64,000 nt of DNA from Agrobacterium cavarae (GCF_004310285.1 NZ_SISF01000013.1:30277-94276); one strand, 5' to 3'. Positions 36,677-47,496 are shown, numbered from the stretch's first letter. Notes: generated by a model from the sequence alone, not told the origin. Numbers and translations are program-made.

Positions 36677-36709
36677 AAAGGGGCGCAGCCGGCAAGCTGC
36701 GCCCCTTTT
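36677..36709. terminator. Bidirectional intrinsic terminator between zinT and hemA
   Basis: A perfect 13-bp stem AAAGGGGCGCAGC/GCTGCGCCCCTTT with a 6-nt loop is followed by a further T on the plus strand and preceded by A residues, so it can end both convergent transcripts. Confidence 0.85.
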
Positions 36710-36728
36710 CAGAAAGATGAGGTGACGA

Positions 36729-37946
36729 TCAGGCGACAGCCCGCGCCAGCGCGCAACGCGACCACAGCTGATGAAGCGCACCGACCAGACCTTCCAGATC
36801 CGCATTGGTGTGAAGCGGGGTCGGCGTGATGCGCAGACGCTCCGTCTTGCGCGGCACGGTCGGATAATTGATCGGCTGCACATAGACGCCATGGTCATCG
36901 AGCAGGATATCGGAAATCCATTTGCACTTGGCGGCATCGCCCACCATCACCGGAACGATGTGGCTGGGGTTTGCCATATGCGGGATGCCGCTCGCGTCCA
37001 GCATGGAACGCAGCGTGCGCACACGCTCCTGATGACGGGCGCGCTCGAAAGGGCTGGCCTTCAGGTGCTGGATCGAAGCCACGGCACCGGCTGCCAGGGA
37101 CGGAGGAAGTGCTGTGGTAAAGATGAAGCCGGAGGCAAAGGAACGGATGAAGTCGCAGAGCGCTTCCGACGCTGCAATATAGCCGCCCATTACACCGAAA
37201 GCCTTGCCGAGCGTTCCTTCGATGATCGTCAGACGGTCCATCAGACCTTCGCGTTCGGCGATGCCGCCACCGCGCGGGCCATACATGCCGACCGCATGCA
37301 CTTCATCGAGATAGGTCATGGCGCCGTACTTGTCGGCGAGATCGCAGATCTCCTTGATCGGCGAAATATCGCCATCCATGGAATAGACCGATTCAAAGGC
37401 GATCAGCTTGGGCGCTGCCGGATCGGCGGCCTTCAGCTTGGCTTCCAGATCCTCCAGATCGTTATGCTTCCAGATGACCTTCTCGCAGCGGCCGTAACGA
37501 ATGCCCTCGATCATCGAGGCATGGTTCAGCGCGTCCGAGAAGATGATCAGGCCGGGGATCTTCTGACCGAGCGTACCAAGCGTCGCCCAGTTGGAGATGT
37601 AGCCGGAGGTGAAGATCAGCGCCGATTCCTTGCCGTGCAGATCGGCAAGTTCGCGCTCGAGTTTGACGTGATAATGGCTGGTTCCAGAGATATTCCGGGT
37701 GCCTCCCGCACCCGCGCCACAGTGATCGATCGCAGCTTTCATCGCCTCGATCACCTTGGGGTTCTGCCCCATGCCGAGATAGTCGTTGGAGCACCAGACC
37801 GTGACGTCGCGCTTTTCACCATCGGCGGTGTAACGGGTTGCCTTCGGAAAATGTCCCTGTTGCCGCTCGAGGTCGGCAAAAACGCGGTAGCGGCCTTCCG
37901 AATGCAAGCCATCCAGTTCGGTCTTGAAATATGCCTCGAAGTCCAT
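36729..37946 (-). CDS. hemA: 5-aminolevulinate synthase
   Basis: A 405-residue PLP enzyme that condenses glycine and succinyl-CoA to 5-aminolevulinate, the first step of haem synthesis by the Shemin route of alphaproteobacteria. Diagnostic segments are the [32 protein letters not shown] and the PLP-Lys motif [11 protein letters not shown] 37946 (MDFEAYF) is chosen over an upstream open stretch; GGAG lies 8 nt before it. A consensus FNR/FixK box lies about 150 nt upstream, indicating oxygen-responsive expression. Confidence 0.96.
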   Translation of the reverse strand: MDFEAYFKTELDGLHSEGRYRVFADLERQQGHFPKATRYTADGEKRDVTVWCSNDYLGMGQNPKVIEAMKAAIDHCGAGAGGTRNISGTSHYHVKLERELADLHGKESALIFTSGYISNWATLGTLGQKIPGLIIFSDALNHASMIEGIRYGRCEKVIWKHNDLEDLEAKLKAADPAAPKLIAFESVYSMDGDISPIKEICDLADKYGAMTYLDEVHAVGMYGPRGGGIAEREGLMDRLTIIEGTLGKAFGVMGGYIAASEALCDFIRSFASGFIFTTALPPSLAAGAVASIQHLKASPFERARHQERVRTLRSMLDASGIPHMANPSHIVPVMVGDAAKCKWISDILLDDHGVYVQPINYPTVPRKTERLRITPTPLHTNADLEGLVGALHQLWSRCALARAVA

Positions 37947-38314
37947 TCCATGCTCCAGAATACGTGCAAGCGTTTTCGGTCCACCTCCTTGAACCGTCAA
38001 CCCCCTTGACGCCGATATTGCATCGCTGCGTCAATTCGCCTCCACTTTTGAACCGTTCCAATATTCTTATAAGACTCTAAAGGAATGACAAACTTGATTC
38101 ATGTCAAACTGCTAAAAAATTTGGAACCTTTTAATCAACGCGCCGTTGAGTAGGGCACAATCGATTGACCAGGGGAGCGCAGCCTTAAATGGGGGCTTCC
38201 ACAGTAACACTCGACTTGTTAGATATCTGCAGCGGTCGGAGGTAGCAGTCGCCGCAGATGTATTGGGACGCCTACCGAGAGCCATCGAGCTCAAATGTAA
38301 CGTGGAGAGAGTTC
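37947..38314. other. Divergent intergenic region hemA / glycine-zipper lipoprotein
   Basis: This 368-nt gap holds no convincing gene. It contains the hemA promoter region, with a consensus FNR/FixK box at 38094-38107, and the upstream region of the small lipoprotein gene with its ribosome site GGAGAG just before 38315. Confidence 0.6.
38094..38107. promoter_or_regulatory. FNR/FixK-type binding site upstream of hemA
   Basis: TTGATTCATGTCAA fits the consensus TTGAY-N4-RTCAA exactly. On the hemA strand, a TATAAG -10-like element lies roughly 25-30 nt downstream (about 38067-38073). This would put the site near -41.5 of a start around 38060, the usual class II activator position. Rhizobial hemA control by FnrN/FixK-type regulators is in line with this. 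Confidence 0.65.
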
Positions 38315-38566
38315 ATGAAGAAGGCTGTTGTTTTTGCTGTTATGGGTCTGGCGCTCGCAAGCTGCACGCAGACCGAAAAGACCACTGGTGGCGGCGCAGT
38401 GATCGGTGCGCTGGCTGGTGGCGCTATTACCGGTAACGTGCGCGGCGCGGCAGTCGGCGGTCTGATTGGTGGCGCGACGGGCTACCTTATCGGTCGCGCG
38501 TCCGAGCCGGGCTATTGCTACTATCGCGACCAGTACGGTCAGCGTTACACGGCACGTTGCCGCTAA
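38315..38566 (+). CDS. Glycine-zipper small lipoprotein (OsmB-like)
   Basis: An 83-residue lipoprotein. The signal peptide ends in the lipobox LASC (Cys at about residue 17). The mature part is a glycine zipper (GGGAVIGALAGGAITGNVRGAAVGGLIGGATGYLIG), which forms a membrane-inserting or oligomerising helical hairpin. The C-terminal tail has two Cys (GYCYYRDQYGQRYTARCR). ATG 38315 has GGAGAG upstream. An intrinsic terminator follows, so it is a monocistronic gene. Function is unknown beyond envelope location. Confidence 0.85.
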   Translation: MKKAVVFAVMGLALASCTQTEKTTGGGAVIGALAGGAITGNVRGAAVGGLIGGATGYLIGRASEPGYCYYRDQYGQRYTARCR

Positions 38567-38587
38567 GGCGTGGCACAATTGCATCAG

Positions 38588-38615
38588 AAGCCCCGGCAAA
38601 AACCGGGGCTTTTTT
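38588..38615 (+). terminator. Intrinsic terminator after the glycine-zipper gene
   Basis: An 8-bp GC-rich stem AGCCCCGG/CCGGGGCT with a 6-nt loop is followed by TTTTT. Confidence 0.85.
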
Positions 38616-38815
38616 GTTTCCACATGCATGTGACCGTTTTTGGGGTGCCCCCTGTCTCTGATTTATGATTAAATTTGAGGGTATCAGCAGCCAGCGTAAA
38701 ACGGCAAAGCCGTTGTCTGCGCCGCAGGACTGCGACGAACGGGAGGCGGAGCGCGCGATTTGTTTTGGATCGCCACGCGCTTTAACGAAGGATAAACGGG
38801 CGGGAGCAATAATAA

Positions 38816-38857
38816 ATGCTCAACCATAAAGCAGCGTATGCCAAACAAGCGGACTGA
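38816..38857 (+). other. Short upstream open frame overlapping the tamA start
   Basis: A 13-codon frame starts at ATG 38816 with a good GGGAG site 9 nt upstream and ends at TGA 38857, 20 nt inside tamA. The tamA ATG (38838) itself has a poor ribosome site. It could provide translational coupling; no evidence shows that the peptide is functional. Confidence 0.3.
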
Positions 38858-40766
38858 CCAACGGAAGAGTATTGCGTACTGGAGGGCAGGCACTGCATTG
38901 GCGGTGGCGGCAGCCGTTACCTGTTCTCCGGGTTTCGTGCGCGAGGCTTTCGCGCTGAAGATCTTCGGCATCCAGCTGTGGGGATCCGACGACGACAAAG
39001 AGAATGAAGTTCTCAATCCCGTCAAATTTACCGTGACCCTCAACACGCCGGGCGCTGACAGCAAGCTGCGCGACAGTCTGGAAAACAGTTCTCTTCTGGT
39101 GACGGAGCCGGACAAGGCGGCGTCTGGCGATCTGGGTTTGTTGATCCGCGCCAAGGACGATCGCGACAGATTGGTTGCCGCACTCTATGAGAATGCGCGC
39201 TATGGCGGCCTCGTCAATATCACCATTGCCGGCCAGGACATCGATTCCATCCCGCCTGTTCCGACCTTCAACACCTCCGGTCCGGTTCCCATCGTCATCG
39301 ATGTGACGCAGGGCCCCCTCTTCAAGCTCGGCACCGTTCGCCTGGAAGGGGACGTTGGAGGACGCACCGCGGCAGATTACGGTCTGGTTCCGGGCGGAGA
39401 CGCAGGCTCGCTTGCCATCATTCGGGCCGGCAACAAGATCATTGAGGATTTGAAGGCGGAGGGTCACCCCTTTGCAAAGCTGACCAAGCGCGAGGCCGTG
39501 GCCAATCACGCCAACGATACCGTGGATTTGACGATGGTCGCAGACGCCGGCCCCGTTGCCGCGTTGGGGGATGTGGCCGTCAAGGGCGACCGGGCGGTCG
39601 ATCCGGATTTCATTCGTCGCTATTCGCGCCTGAACAGCGGCGAGCCCTACTCGCCGGAAAGACTGCGCAAGGCCTCCGACCGCCTTCGCAAGCTCGGTGT
39701 CTTTTCCAGCATCTCCATCAAGGAAGCCAACACGCTGGCCCCGAACGGAACATTGCCGCTGACCATTGAAGTTTCGGAAGGCAAGTTCCGCTATTTCGGC
39801 GTCGGCGCGCAATATTCGACCACCGAAGGCGCCGGGCTGCAGGGCTATTGGGGCCACCGGAACCTCTTTGGAAAAGCCGAGTCGCTCCGCATCGAAGGTG
39901 CCGTCACGCGCCTTGGGGAAGCGTCCACCGTTCAGGACATGGATTATTCCGCCGGCATCACCTTCGTGAAGCCCGGGATCTTCACGCCGGAGACCACCTT
40001 CACCGCGAGCCTGAAAGCCAAGACCGAGCATCCGGACAGCTACGACGCCCAGACTGTCACGGCCTATGCCGGCTTTGCCTATGATTTCAACGACTACGAC
40101 ACCGCATCCGCCGGTCTCGAAGTCGAGTGGGAACAGACCGAAGATGCATTCGGCGAAAACCAATACCTGACGACGTCTGTCCCCTTGGAGTTCGTCCGCG
40201 ACAAACGCAACGACAAGCTCAATCCGACACAGGGATTCCGCGCCTCGATTGCGGCCACGCCAAGCTATGAAGCCTTGAACGGCACGATCTTCAGTTCGCT
40301 CGAAGGCTCGACCACCGGCTATCTCGGCCTCGGCTCGGATGATCAAGTGGTGCTGGCTGGCAAGCTTGCAGGCGGCGTGCTGGTTGGCGGTGGCTCGCTG
40401 GAAGACATTCCCACCACACGTCGCTTCTTTGCGGGCGGTGGCGGCTCGGTGCGCGGTTACAGTTACCAGGAAATCTCGCCCTATGCGGCCAATGGCGAAG
40501 CGACCGGCGGGCGTTCCTATATCGTCACCTCGCTGGAAGCACGCATCAAGGTGACCGAGACCATCGGTATCGTGCCCTTCGTCGATGCGGGCGTCGTCTC
40601 CTCCGAGATCACCCCGGATTTTTCCGATATCCGTGCTGGCGCCGGCATTGGCCTTCGCTATCAGACACCTTTTGGACCCTTGCGTCTTGATGTCGCCATG
40701 CCGCTGGAGAAATATCCGAACGGCAGCAGCTTCGGCATCTACGCCGGTATCGGACAAGCCTTCTGA
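38838..40766 (+). CDS. tamA: Autotransporter assembly factor TamA (Omp85/BamA family)
   Basis: A 642-residue outer-membrane protein. It has an N-terminal signal region, then POTRA domains (about residues 50-300), and a C-terminal 16-strand Omp85 barrel. The barrel shows the lid-loop motif GGGGSVRGY and ends in an aromatic residue (GIGQAF). ATG 38838 is the only ATG in frame after an upstream stop. With the adjacent tamB it forms the envelope-spanning TAM complex, implicated in outer-membrane protein insertion and lipid transport. The gene order tamA-tamB is conserved in proteobacteria. Confidence 0.92.
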   Translation: MPNKRTDQRKSIAYWRAGTALAVAAAVTCSPGFVREAFALKIFGIQLWGSDDDKENEVLNPVKFTVTLNTPGADSKLRDSLENSSLLVTEPDKAASGDLGLLIRAKDDRDRLVAALYENARYGGLVNITIAGQDIDSIPPVPTFNTSGPVPIVIDVTQGPLFKLGTVRLEGDVGGRTAADYGLVPGGDAGSLAIIRAGNKIIEDLKAEGHPFAKLTKREAVANHANDTVDLTMVADAGPVAALGDVAVKGDRAVDPDFIRRYSRLNSGEPYSPERLRKASDRLRKLGVFSSISIKEANTLAPNGTLPLTIEVSEGKFRYFGVGAQYSTTEGAGLQGYWGHRNLFGKAESLRIEGAVTRLGEASTVQDMDYSAGITFVKPGIFTPETTFTASLKAKTEHPDSYDAQTVTAYAGFAYDFNDYDTASAGLEVEWEQTEDAFGENQYLTTSVPLEFVRDKRNDKLNPTQGFRASIAATPSYEALNGTIFSSLEGSTTGYLGLGSDDQVVLAGKLAGGVLVGGGSLEDIPTTRRFFAGGGGSVRGYSYQEISPYAANGEATGGRSYIVTSLEARIKVTETIGIVPFVDAGVVSSEITPDFSDIRAGAGIGLRYQTPFGPLRLDVAMPLEKYPNGSSFGIYAGIGQAF

Positions 40767-40864
40767 CGCTGAAGAAGGTATAGCCAACCACGCCGGGCTT
40801 GGCCTCTCAAAGGCACAATGTCCACATCTGTCACGACGACGAAGCGAAGTGTAGATTATCCTTC

Positions 40865-43800
40865 ATGACCATGCTGATTCGATTGCTGAAGTGGTTCGCC
40901 TATATCGCACTCGGGGCTGTCGCCCTTCTTGCGGTGGCGGTTCTTTTTCTGGGCTTGAGCCCCTTCGGCGCACGTTTCGTAGCAGACGAAGTCTCACGGC
41001 TTGCCTCCGGCCAGGATCGGACGATCACCATCTCGCCGCCGGAAGGCCTGTTGAGCGGCAGGCTGCGGCTGGACGCGGTGACGATTGCCGATCGGGATGG
41101 ACCCTATGCCAAGCTCAACGGCGTCGAGCTCGACTGGTCGCCGCTCGATCTCCTGAGCGGTAAATTCCATGCCGAGAAGCTGACGGCCGCCACTATCACC
41201 GTCGATCGTCTTCCTCTTCCATCGACGGAACCGGCTGATCGGAGTTCCGGCAGCTTCACCCTGCCTGTCGAAGTGGCCATTGACGATCTCTCCCTGCCGA
41301 ATATCGAACTTGGCCAAAAGCTTGCCGGCCGTCCGTTCTCGCTCAGCGCATCCGGCCATGGCTATGCCGCATCCGACACGATCACGGCCTCCCTCTCTGT
41401 CACCCGCAAGGACGAGCAGCGCGCTTCGATCGACGCCGACTTCGCCTATGTTCCGGGCGAGAACGTCCTGAAACTCAAGGCGCTGTTGAACGAACCGGAA
41501 GGCGGTCTGCTCGCCAATCTGCTGCGTCTTCCCGGCGCTCCCGCCGTCTCCATCGACCTCAATGGCGATGGACCGCTGTCGGACTGGACGGGCAAGCTCG
41601 TCGGCTCCGTTAGCGGAAATCAGGTCCTGACGCTTGATGGCCGTCATAGCCTGGCATCCGATGGAACGCGCCGGATCACGCTGCAGGGCGGCGGGGAGCC
41701 GGATCGGCTGCTTCCGCCACTGATGCGCCAGCTCTTTACCGGAGAGACCAAGATCGATCTTGCCACATCCATTTCGCCGGAAGGACGCATCAGCGTCGAA
41801 AGCGGCAATCTGGAAACCGGCGCGCTGATCCTGACGGCCTCCGGCAGCATCGATCCCCAAGGCCAGAACGATCTGACCGCCAATCTGATCGGCACCAACG
41901 GCCCCGTCGATGTGCGCCTGCCGCTTGGTCAGGAAGAGGTCCAGGCGCTGGTCGATGGCATCGATCTCAGCCTGCGCGGCAATGCCGATGCAGCCAGATT
42001 GAACACGGTCGTGTCGCTGCGCTCGCTCACCGCGCCGCAAGGCACGCTTCAGGGTGTGAAGCTGACCGCAACCAGCGACGATCTGAATGTCGCCAGCCGC
42101 ACCGGCACGATCCGCACGCTGCTTGCCGTCGATCAGTCGGCGCTGACCGCGCCCGATCTGGAGCGTGCCGTCAAGGCACCATTGAAGCTCAGCGCGCCAC
42201 TGCGCGTCTCGCCGCAATCCATCGCCTTTGAAGGCGCCACACTGGAAAGCGCCAGCATCGGCGGCACGGCAAGCGGCTCCTACGATCTCACCGAAGGCCG
42301 CGTCTCCTCCAACCTGCGCCTCTTCGTACTGCCCTCCGTACTGCCGACTGGTCTGTCTGAGAAATTCGACGGAACGATTGCGATTGACGGCTATGTCAAC
42401 AGCCTCATCGGCGGCGCAACCAGCCTTGAAAACCTTGTGGTGAAATCGAGCACGCTTGAAGCCAATGGCGATGTGACCCTCGACAATGGGACGATCGGCG
42501 CAAAACTCTCCGGCCGCTTGCCCTCGCTGCAGAAGCTGTCACCGCAGGCGCAAGGGTCGCTCGACTTTTCGCTGGAGGCAAACGGCCCGATCAATGCGGC
42601 GGATTTCACCGCCAATCTCTCAGCCGCCCGTGCAACATTGGCCGGACGCTCACTGCAATCGCTCAAGGTTTCCGCCAGTGGGAAGGCGGATGTCGCAGCC
42701 CCGCAAGCCAAGTTCCAGGCAACCGGCACGCTCGACAACCAGCCGATCGATGCCTCTGCCGCGCTGGTACAGACGGGTAAAGGCACAGCCATTCCGGAAC
42801 TGAACGTTAAGGTCGGCCCGAATGTCTTGACCGGCAAGCTGCAACTGACGCCGCAATTCCTGCCATCCGGCGACCTCTCCTTCGATTTCCCCGATATTTC
42901 GCTCTTGGCAGCGCTCGCCGCCCAGCAGGCAAGCGGCGACCTGAAGGGCGATGTCGCGATCAGCAATACCGATGGCAAGATCGCCGCCACCATTCGCGCC
43001 AGCGGCAACACATTACGACAGGGCACCACGACGATTGCCGGACTGGTGGCCGATCTGAAGGTGGACGATCTTCTGGCGCTCGCCATCAACGGCAATGTAA
43101 AGGCGGACAAGATCGATGCGGGTGCGGCGGCCCTCTCCGGCATCACGCTTGATATCGATCATGCGGCCAACGCCACCACATTCGATCTCAACGGTCGTTA
43201 TGACAATGCGCCGCTGGTGCTCAAGGGTCGGGCAAACACCGGCGCCTCGCCGATGACAGTCTCCGTGGACGCCTTCTCGGCAATGCCGCGCGGGATTCCG
43301 GTGCGGCTTGCCGCCCCCACTGTGATCGCCATCGAAAACGGCGCTGCCCGTATCGCAGGTCTCACCATCCAGACAGGCAATGGGCGTGTCGATGTCAACG
43401 GGACGGCTGGGTCCACGCTCGATCTTAACGTCGCCATCCGCGCGCTACCCGCCAATCTTGCCAATGCTTTCTCTCCGGGGCTCGATGCCGCAGGCACCAT
43501 TTCTGGCACGGTCGTGGCAAAAGGGGCCGCGACCGATCCGGCTGTCGATTACGATCTGACCTGGTCGGACGCAGCCGTGGCCCAGACGCGCGCCGCAGGC
43601 CTTGGCCCCTTGGGCATCAAGGCGAATGGCCGTTATGCGGGACAGACGGTGCGGCTTGATACGACGCTATCCGCAGGCGGCGGTCTGGCGCTTTCCGGCG
43701 GCGGTACGCTCGGCCTTGCTGGTGACCGACCGCTTGCCATGAGCTTCAAGGGCAATATTCCCTTTGCCGCGCTCGCAGCCCAGACATCCGCCCAGGGCTT

Positions 43801-45025
43801 CGTCGTCAACGGCTCCGCCGCTGTCGATATTCGCATCGAAGGTACCGCAACCGCACCCTCGGTGACGGGCACGATCACCACGGACGGCGCCCGCGTGACT
43901 GATGTTCGGCGCAATCTGACCATCAACAATATAGCCGCGACGATCAGCTTCAACCGTGATGTCGCCACCATTTCTCGGCTCACCGGCGCCATGTCAGGCG
44001 GCGGAACGCTCTCGGGCTCCGGCACCATTGGCATCAATCCCGGCGCTGGTTTCCCGGCCGATCTCAGCCTCACGCTGAACCGCGCCACATACGTGGACGG
44101 TACGCTGTTCTCCACCCAGGCCAGCGGTACAGTGACGTTGAAGGGGCCGGTGCTGACCTCGCCCATGTTGGCCGGAACGATCACGCTGGATAAGAGCGCC
44201 ATCACCATCCCTGAGCGCCTGCCGGCCTCGCTGACGGAAATCGACATCAAGCACGAGAACGCTCCGCCTGCGGTCCGGCGCCAGGATGCGGAACTGCGGG
44301 CCGACCAGGGTGGCGACGGCACCTCCTCCTCCATCGGTCTCGACCTTCAGATCAATGCGCCAAGTGGCATCTTCGTGCGCGGTCGTGGTGTCGACGCCGA
44401 GCTGAACGGCAATCTGACGGTGCGCGGCACGGCGGCGAACCCACAGGTCTCTGGCGGTTTCACCATGCGCCGCGGCCGGTTGGAAATTCTGACCCGTCGA
44501 CTCGATTTCACCAATGGCGACATCACGTTCGGCGGCGGCCTGATCCCCGTTCTCAATATGTCTGCCGATTCCACCGTAGGCTCCAACACCGTAACGGTCA
44601 CCGTCAGCGGCAATGCCAACGATCCGTCCTTTGCCTTCAGCTCCTCTCCCGCGCTGCCGCAGGACGAGATCATGGCGCAGCTGATCTTCGGCCAGTCCAT
44701 GTCGAAACTCTCGCCCTTGCAGATTGCACGGCTTGCGGATGCGGCAAGTCAGCTGGCCGGCGGTCGCTCCACCTCCCTGTTCGACAGCCTGCGCAGCAAT
44801 CTGGGCATTGACGATCTTGATATCTCCACCGACGCCGAGGGGCGCGCGCGTGTCTCCGCCGGCAAATATATCAATGACAGAACCTATCTCGAGCTGGAGC
44901 AGAGCGGCGATTCCGGCGCCAAGGCGATCATCAATCTCGATGTCGGCCGGGGCGTGAAACTGCGCGGTTCCGCGGGCGCAGATGGAGAAGGCGCCGCCGG
45001 CATCTTCTACGAGAAAGAATATTGA
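40865..45025 (+). CDS. tamB: Translocation and assembly module protein TamB
   Basis: A 1386-residue protein anchored by an N-terminal transmembrane helix (residues about 8-32), followed by a very long beta-rich periplasmic region. The C-terminal DUF490/TamB domain is recognisable from about residue 1050 (RGRGVDAELNGNLTVRGTAANPQVSGGF and onwards to LPQDEIMAQLIFGQSMSKLSPLQ). It bridges the periplasm and contacts TamA. ATG 40865 is chosen, as the region upstream in frame looks like intergenic sequence. Length is in the normal range. Confidence 0.93.
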   Translation: MTMLIRLLKWFAYIALGAVALLAVAVLFLGLSPFGARFVADEVSRLASGQDRTITISPPEGLLSGRLRLDAVTIADRDGPYAKLNGVELDWSPLDLLSGKFHAEKLTAATITVDRLPLPSTEPADRSSGSFTLPVEVAIDDLSLPNIELGQKLAGRPFSLSASGHGYAASDTITASLSVTRKDEQRASIDADFAYVPGENVLKLKALLNEPEGGLLANLLRLPGAPAVSIDLNGDGPLSDWTGKLVGSVSGNQVLTLDGRHSLASDGTRRITLQGGGEPDRLLPPLMRQLFTGETKIDLATSISPEGRISVESGNLETGALILTASGSIDPQGQNDLTANLIGTNGPVDVRLPLGQEEVQALVDGIDLSLRGNADAARLNTVVSLRSLTAPQGTLQGVKLTATSDDLNVASRTGTIRTLLAVDQSALTAPDLERAVKAPLKLSAPLRVSPQSIAFEGATLESASIGGTASGSYDLTEGRVSSNLRLFVLPSVLPTGLSEKFDGTIAIDGYVNSLIGGATSLENLVVKSSTLEANGDVTLDNGTIGAKLSGRLPSLQKLSPQAQGSLDFSLEANGPINAADFTANLSAARATLAGRSLQSLKVSASGKADVAAPQAKFQATGTLDNQPIDASAALVQTGKGTAIPELNVKVGPNVLTGKLQLTPQFLPSGDLSFDFPDISLLAALAAQQASGDLKGDVAISNTDGKIAATIRASGNTLRQGTTTIAGLVADLKVDDLLALAINGNVKADKIDAGAAALSGITLDIDHAANATTFDLNGRYDNAPLVLKGRANTGASPMTVSVDAFSAMPRGIPVRLAAPTVIAIENGAARIAGLTIQTGNGRVDVNGTAGSTLDLNVAIRALPANLANAFSPGLDAAGTISGTVVAKGAATDPAVDYDLTWSDAAVAQTRAAGLGPLGIKANGRYAGQTVRLDTTLSAGGGLALSGGGTLGLAGDRPLAMSFKGNIPFAALAAQTSAQGFVVNGSAAVDIRIEGTATAPSVTGTITTDGARVTDVRRNLTINNIAATISFNRDVATISRLTGAMSGGGTLSGSGTIGINPGAGFPADLSLTLNRATYVDGTLFSTQASGTVTLKGPVLTSPMLAGTITLDKSAITIPERLPASLTEIDIKHENAPPAVRRQDAELRADQGGDGTSSSIGLDLQINAPSGIFVRGRGVDAELNGNLTVRGTAANPQVSGGFTMRRGRLEILTRRLDFTNGDITFGGGLIPVLNMSADSTVGSNTVTVTVSGNANDPSFAFSSSPALPQDEIMAQLIFGQSMSKLSPLQIARLADAASQLAGGRSTSLFDSLRSNLGIDDLDISTDAEGRARVSAGKYINDRTYLELEQSGDSGAKAIINLDVGRGVKLRGSAGADGEGAAGIFYEKEY

Positions 45026-45235
45026 TCAACTTATGCGTGAACCATGAGATTTAAGGTGGTAACGTTAAGAGAATAGTCAAACTTTTTGAAATTCAGAGAT
45101 TCTTAAATTTGATGGGCTAAAACAATTGTTGTTGCCCTGAACCATCCGCGCCGGTTGCGCTTAAGGCTCTTGTCTGCACGCAACGCAATAGTGGTGTGAC
45201 CTTGCGGTTGAACCGTGAGTGATGGAGTTCACTGA

Positions 45236-47020
45236 ATGCTTTCTCTTCCTGGAACCCATGCTAAGGCGGTTCTAGCCGCTCTTGGCCGTTCTTTGGCGAT
45301 TATCGAATTTGATACTTCGGGAAAAATCCTGTCTGCGAATGAGAATTTCTGCGCCGCGATGGGTTACACAGCCGATCAGTTGATCGGCAAGCACCACAGC
45401 ATGTTCTGCGAACCGTCCTACGCAAACAGCGATGATTACAGGCAGTTCTGGAAAAATCTCGCGGCTGGCCGTTTCGACAAGCGTCAGTATAAGCGGATCG
45501 CCAATGGCGGACAGGAAGTCTGGATCGAGGCCTCCTACAATCCGGTCATGGCCGGCGGCAGCGTCAAGAGCGTCGTCAAGCTTGCAACCGTCATCACCGA
45601 AACGAAGCGGAAAGCGTCCGAAGATGCCGGGAAGCTGGAGGCAATTTCGCGTGTGCAGGCCATCATCGAATTCACCCCGACCGGCAACATCATCACGGCG
45701 AACCAGAATTTCCTCGATGCCGTCGGCTACAAACTTGAAGAAATTCAGGGAAAGCATCACCGCATTTTCTGCGAAGACAGCGTCCGCAACGATCCGTCCT
45801 ACAATGAATTCTGGAAGACTCTGGCTGGCGGCACATTCACCGCAGCCGAGTACAAGCGCTTGAGCAAAAGCGGCAAGCCGATCTGGATCCAGGCATCCTA
45901 CAATCCGATCTTCGATGAGAACGGCAAGGTGTTCAAGATCGTCAAATATGCGACCGACGTGACCGATCGCGTTGTGGCTGTGGACGATATTGCCGCCAGC
46001 CTCACGGCATTGTCGAATGGTGACCTGACCGGCACGATCTCCGTGCCCTTTACCCCCACGCTGGAAAAAGTCCGCCACGATCTCAACGCCTCGCTGGAAA
46101 AGCTTCAAGGCGCCATGCGCGATGTGGCGAAAAGCACCAGCAGCATCACCATGGGTGCGCGTGAAATCAGCGACGCCACCGACAACCTCGCGCGGCGCAC
46201 CGAACAGCAGGCGGCGGCACTTGAGCAAACCTCGGCGGCATTGCACGAGATCACTCGCACCGTGGCGCAAAACGCCGAGCGTGCCGAAGAATCAGGCCGC
46301 CTCGTTGCCAATACGAAGGCCGATGCGGAACAGTCGGGCCTCATCGTCGGCAAGGCAATCGATGCCATGGGCCGCATCTCGCAATCCTCCAACGAGATCG
46401 GCAACATCATCGGGGTCATCGACGACATTGCCTTCCAGACCAACCTGCTTGCACTGAACGCCGGAGTCGAAGCGGCACGCGCCGGGGAAGCCGGCAAGGG
46501 CTTTGCGGTCGTGGCGCAGGAAGTGCGTGAACTGGCGCAGCGCTCGGCCAATGCGGCAAAGGAGATCAAGACGCTGATCAACACCTCCGCCTCGCAGGTA
46601 AAGGAAGGCGTCGATCTCGTCGGCGAGACCGGCAACGCGCTCAGCAAGATCGTCGGCCAGGTGGCGGAGATCGACACCAATGTCGCGGCGATCGTCGAGA
46701 CGGCGCATGACCAGGCCAACGGCATCAAGGAAATCAACCACGCGGTTGAAGCCATGGACACCAACACCCAGCAAAATGCCGCGATGGTGGAGCAGACGAC
46801 CGCCTCCAGCCACGGCCTCGCGCATGAAGCACATGTCCTGCACGAACTTCTCGCGCAATTTAGATTTGAGAAACATTCTTCTGTTACGAATCAACCAGTG
46901 AAGCTGGAACAGAGAACGCCCGTTGCGCGCGCTCCGGAGAGGAAGCCGAAACCCGCGGTCTACGCGACATCCGGTTCTCTTGCTCTGGCTCCGACACAAA
47001 AGGATTGGGAAGAATTCTGA
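45236..47020 (+). CDS. Soluble methyl-accepting chemotaxis protein with tandem PAS domains (copy 1)
   Basis: A 594-residue chemoreceptor without transmembrane segments. Two PAS domains (about 10-125 and 130-245) share the pattern AIIEF..G.I..AN.NF followed by GKHH. A HAMP-like region follows, then a signalling hairpin with the conserved tip [35 protein letters not shown]. The last five residues are DWEEF, an xWxxF tether of the kind that binds CheR and CheB. The stop overlaps the cheW start by one base (TGATG). A cytosolic energy or redox sensing role is inferred from the PAS pair. Confidence 0.92.
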   Translation: MLSLPGTHAKAVLAALGRSLAIIEFDTSGKILSANENFCAAMGYTADQLIGKHHSMFCEPSYANSDDYRQFWKNLAAGRFDKRQYKRIANGGQEVWIEASYNPVMAGGSVKSVVKLATVITETKRKASEDAGKLEAISRVQAIIEFTPTGNIITANQNFLDAVGYKLEEIQGKHHRIFCEDSVRNDPSYNEFWKTLAGGTFTAAEYKRLSKSGKPIWIQASYNPIFDENGKVFKIVKYATDVTDRVVAVDDIAASLTALSNGDLTGTISVPFTPTLEKVRHDLNASLEKLQGAMRDVAKSTSSITMGAREISDATDNLARRTEQQAAALEQTSAALHEITRTVAQNAERAEESGRLVANTKADAEQSGLIVGKAIDAMGRISQSSNEIGNIIGVIDDIAFQTNLLALNAGVEAARAGEAGKGFAVVAQEVRELAQRSANAAKEIKTLINTSASQVKEGVDLVGETGNALSKIVGQVAEIDTNVAAIVETAHDQANGIKEINHAVEAMDTNTQQNAAMVEQTTASSHGLAHEAHVLHELLAQFRFEKHSSVTNQPVKLEQRTPVARAPERKPKPAVYATSGSLALAPTQKDWEEF

Positions 47021-47496
47021 TGGCAATGATCAACTCGACAAACTTCGGCGGCGAAACCCTCGAAATCATAGCGTTTCGTCTTCACGATCAGGAATTCTGC
47101 GTCAAGACGACCACGATCCGCGAAATCCGCGGCTGGGCACCGTCCACGCCCATCCCGCATGCGCCACCGGATGTGATCGGCGTCATGAACCTGCGCGGCT
47201 CGGTCATTCCGATCATCGACTTGGCTTACAAGCTTGGCATGACGAGCACGGTTGCCAATGAGCGCAGCGCCATCGTCGTTGCCGAAGTGCATAATATGGT
47301 CATCGGCATGCTGGTCGACCGCGTCTCCGACATTCTGACAATCCCGGCGAGCCAGGTTCAGCCGGTTCCGGAAGTCTCCGCCTCCTTCGACAAGTCCTTC
47401 TCCGAAGGCATCATCGCCAACGAGCATGGCATGATCTGCTTCCTGAACCTAGCCAAGATGTTCAAGGGAACCGATATGGATGAACTGGCCGCCTGA
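47020..47496 (+). CDS. cheW: Chemotaxis coupling protein CheW
   Basis: A 158-residue CheW that links receptors to the CheA kinase. Family landmarks are IAFRLHDQEFCVKTTTIREI near the start, PHAPPDVIGVMNLRGSVIPIIDL in the middle and VDRVSDIL later. ATG 47020 overlaps the receptor stop codon, so the receptor and CheW are coupled. A terminator follows the gene. No cheA, cheY or cheR is in the window, so this unit must plug into an array encoded elsewhere. Confidence 0.93.
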   Translation: MAMINSTNFGGETLEIIAFRLHDQEFCVKTTTIREIRGWAPSTPIPHAPPDVIGVMNLRGSVIPIIDLAYKLGMTSTVANERSAIVVAEVHNMVIGMLVDRVSDILTIPASQVQPVPEVSASFDKSFSEGIIANEHGMICFLNLAKMFKGTDMDELAA

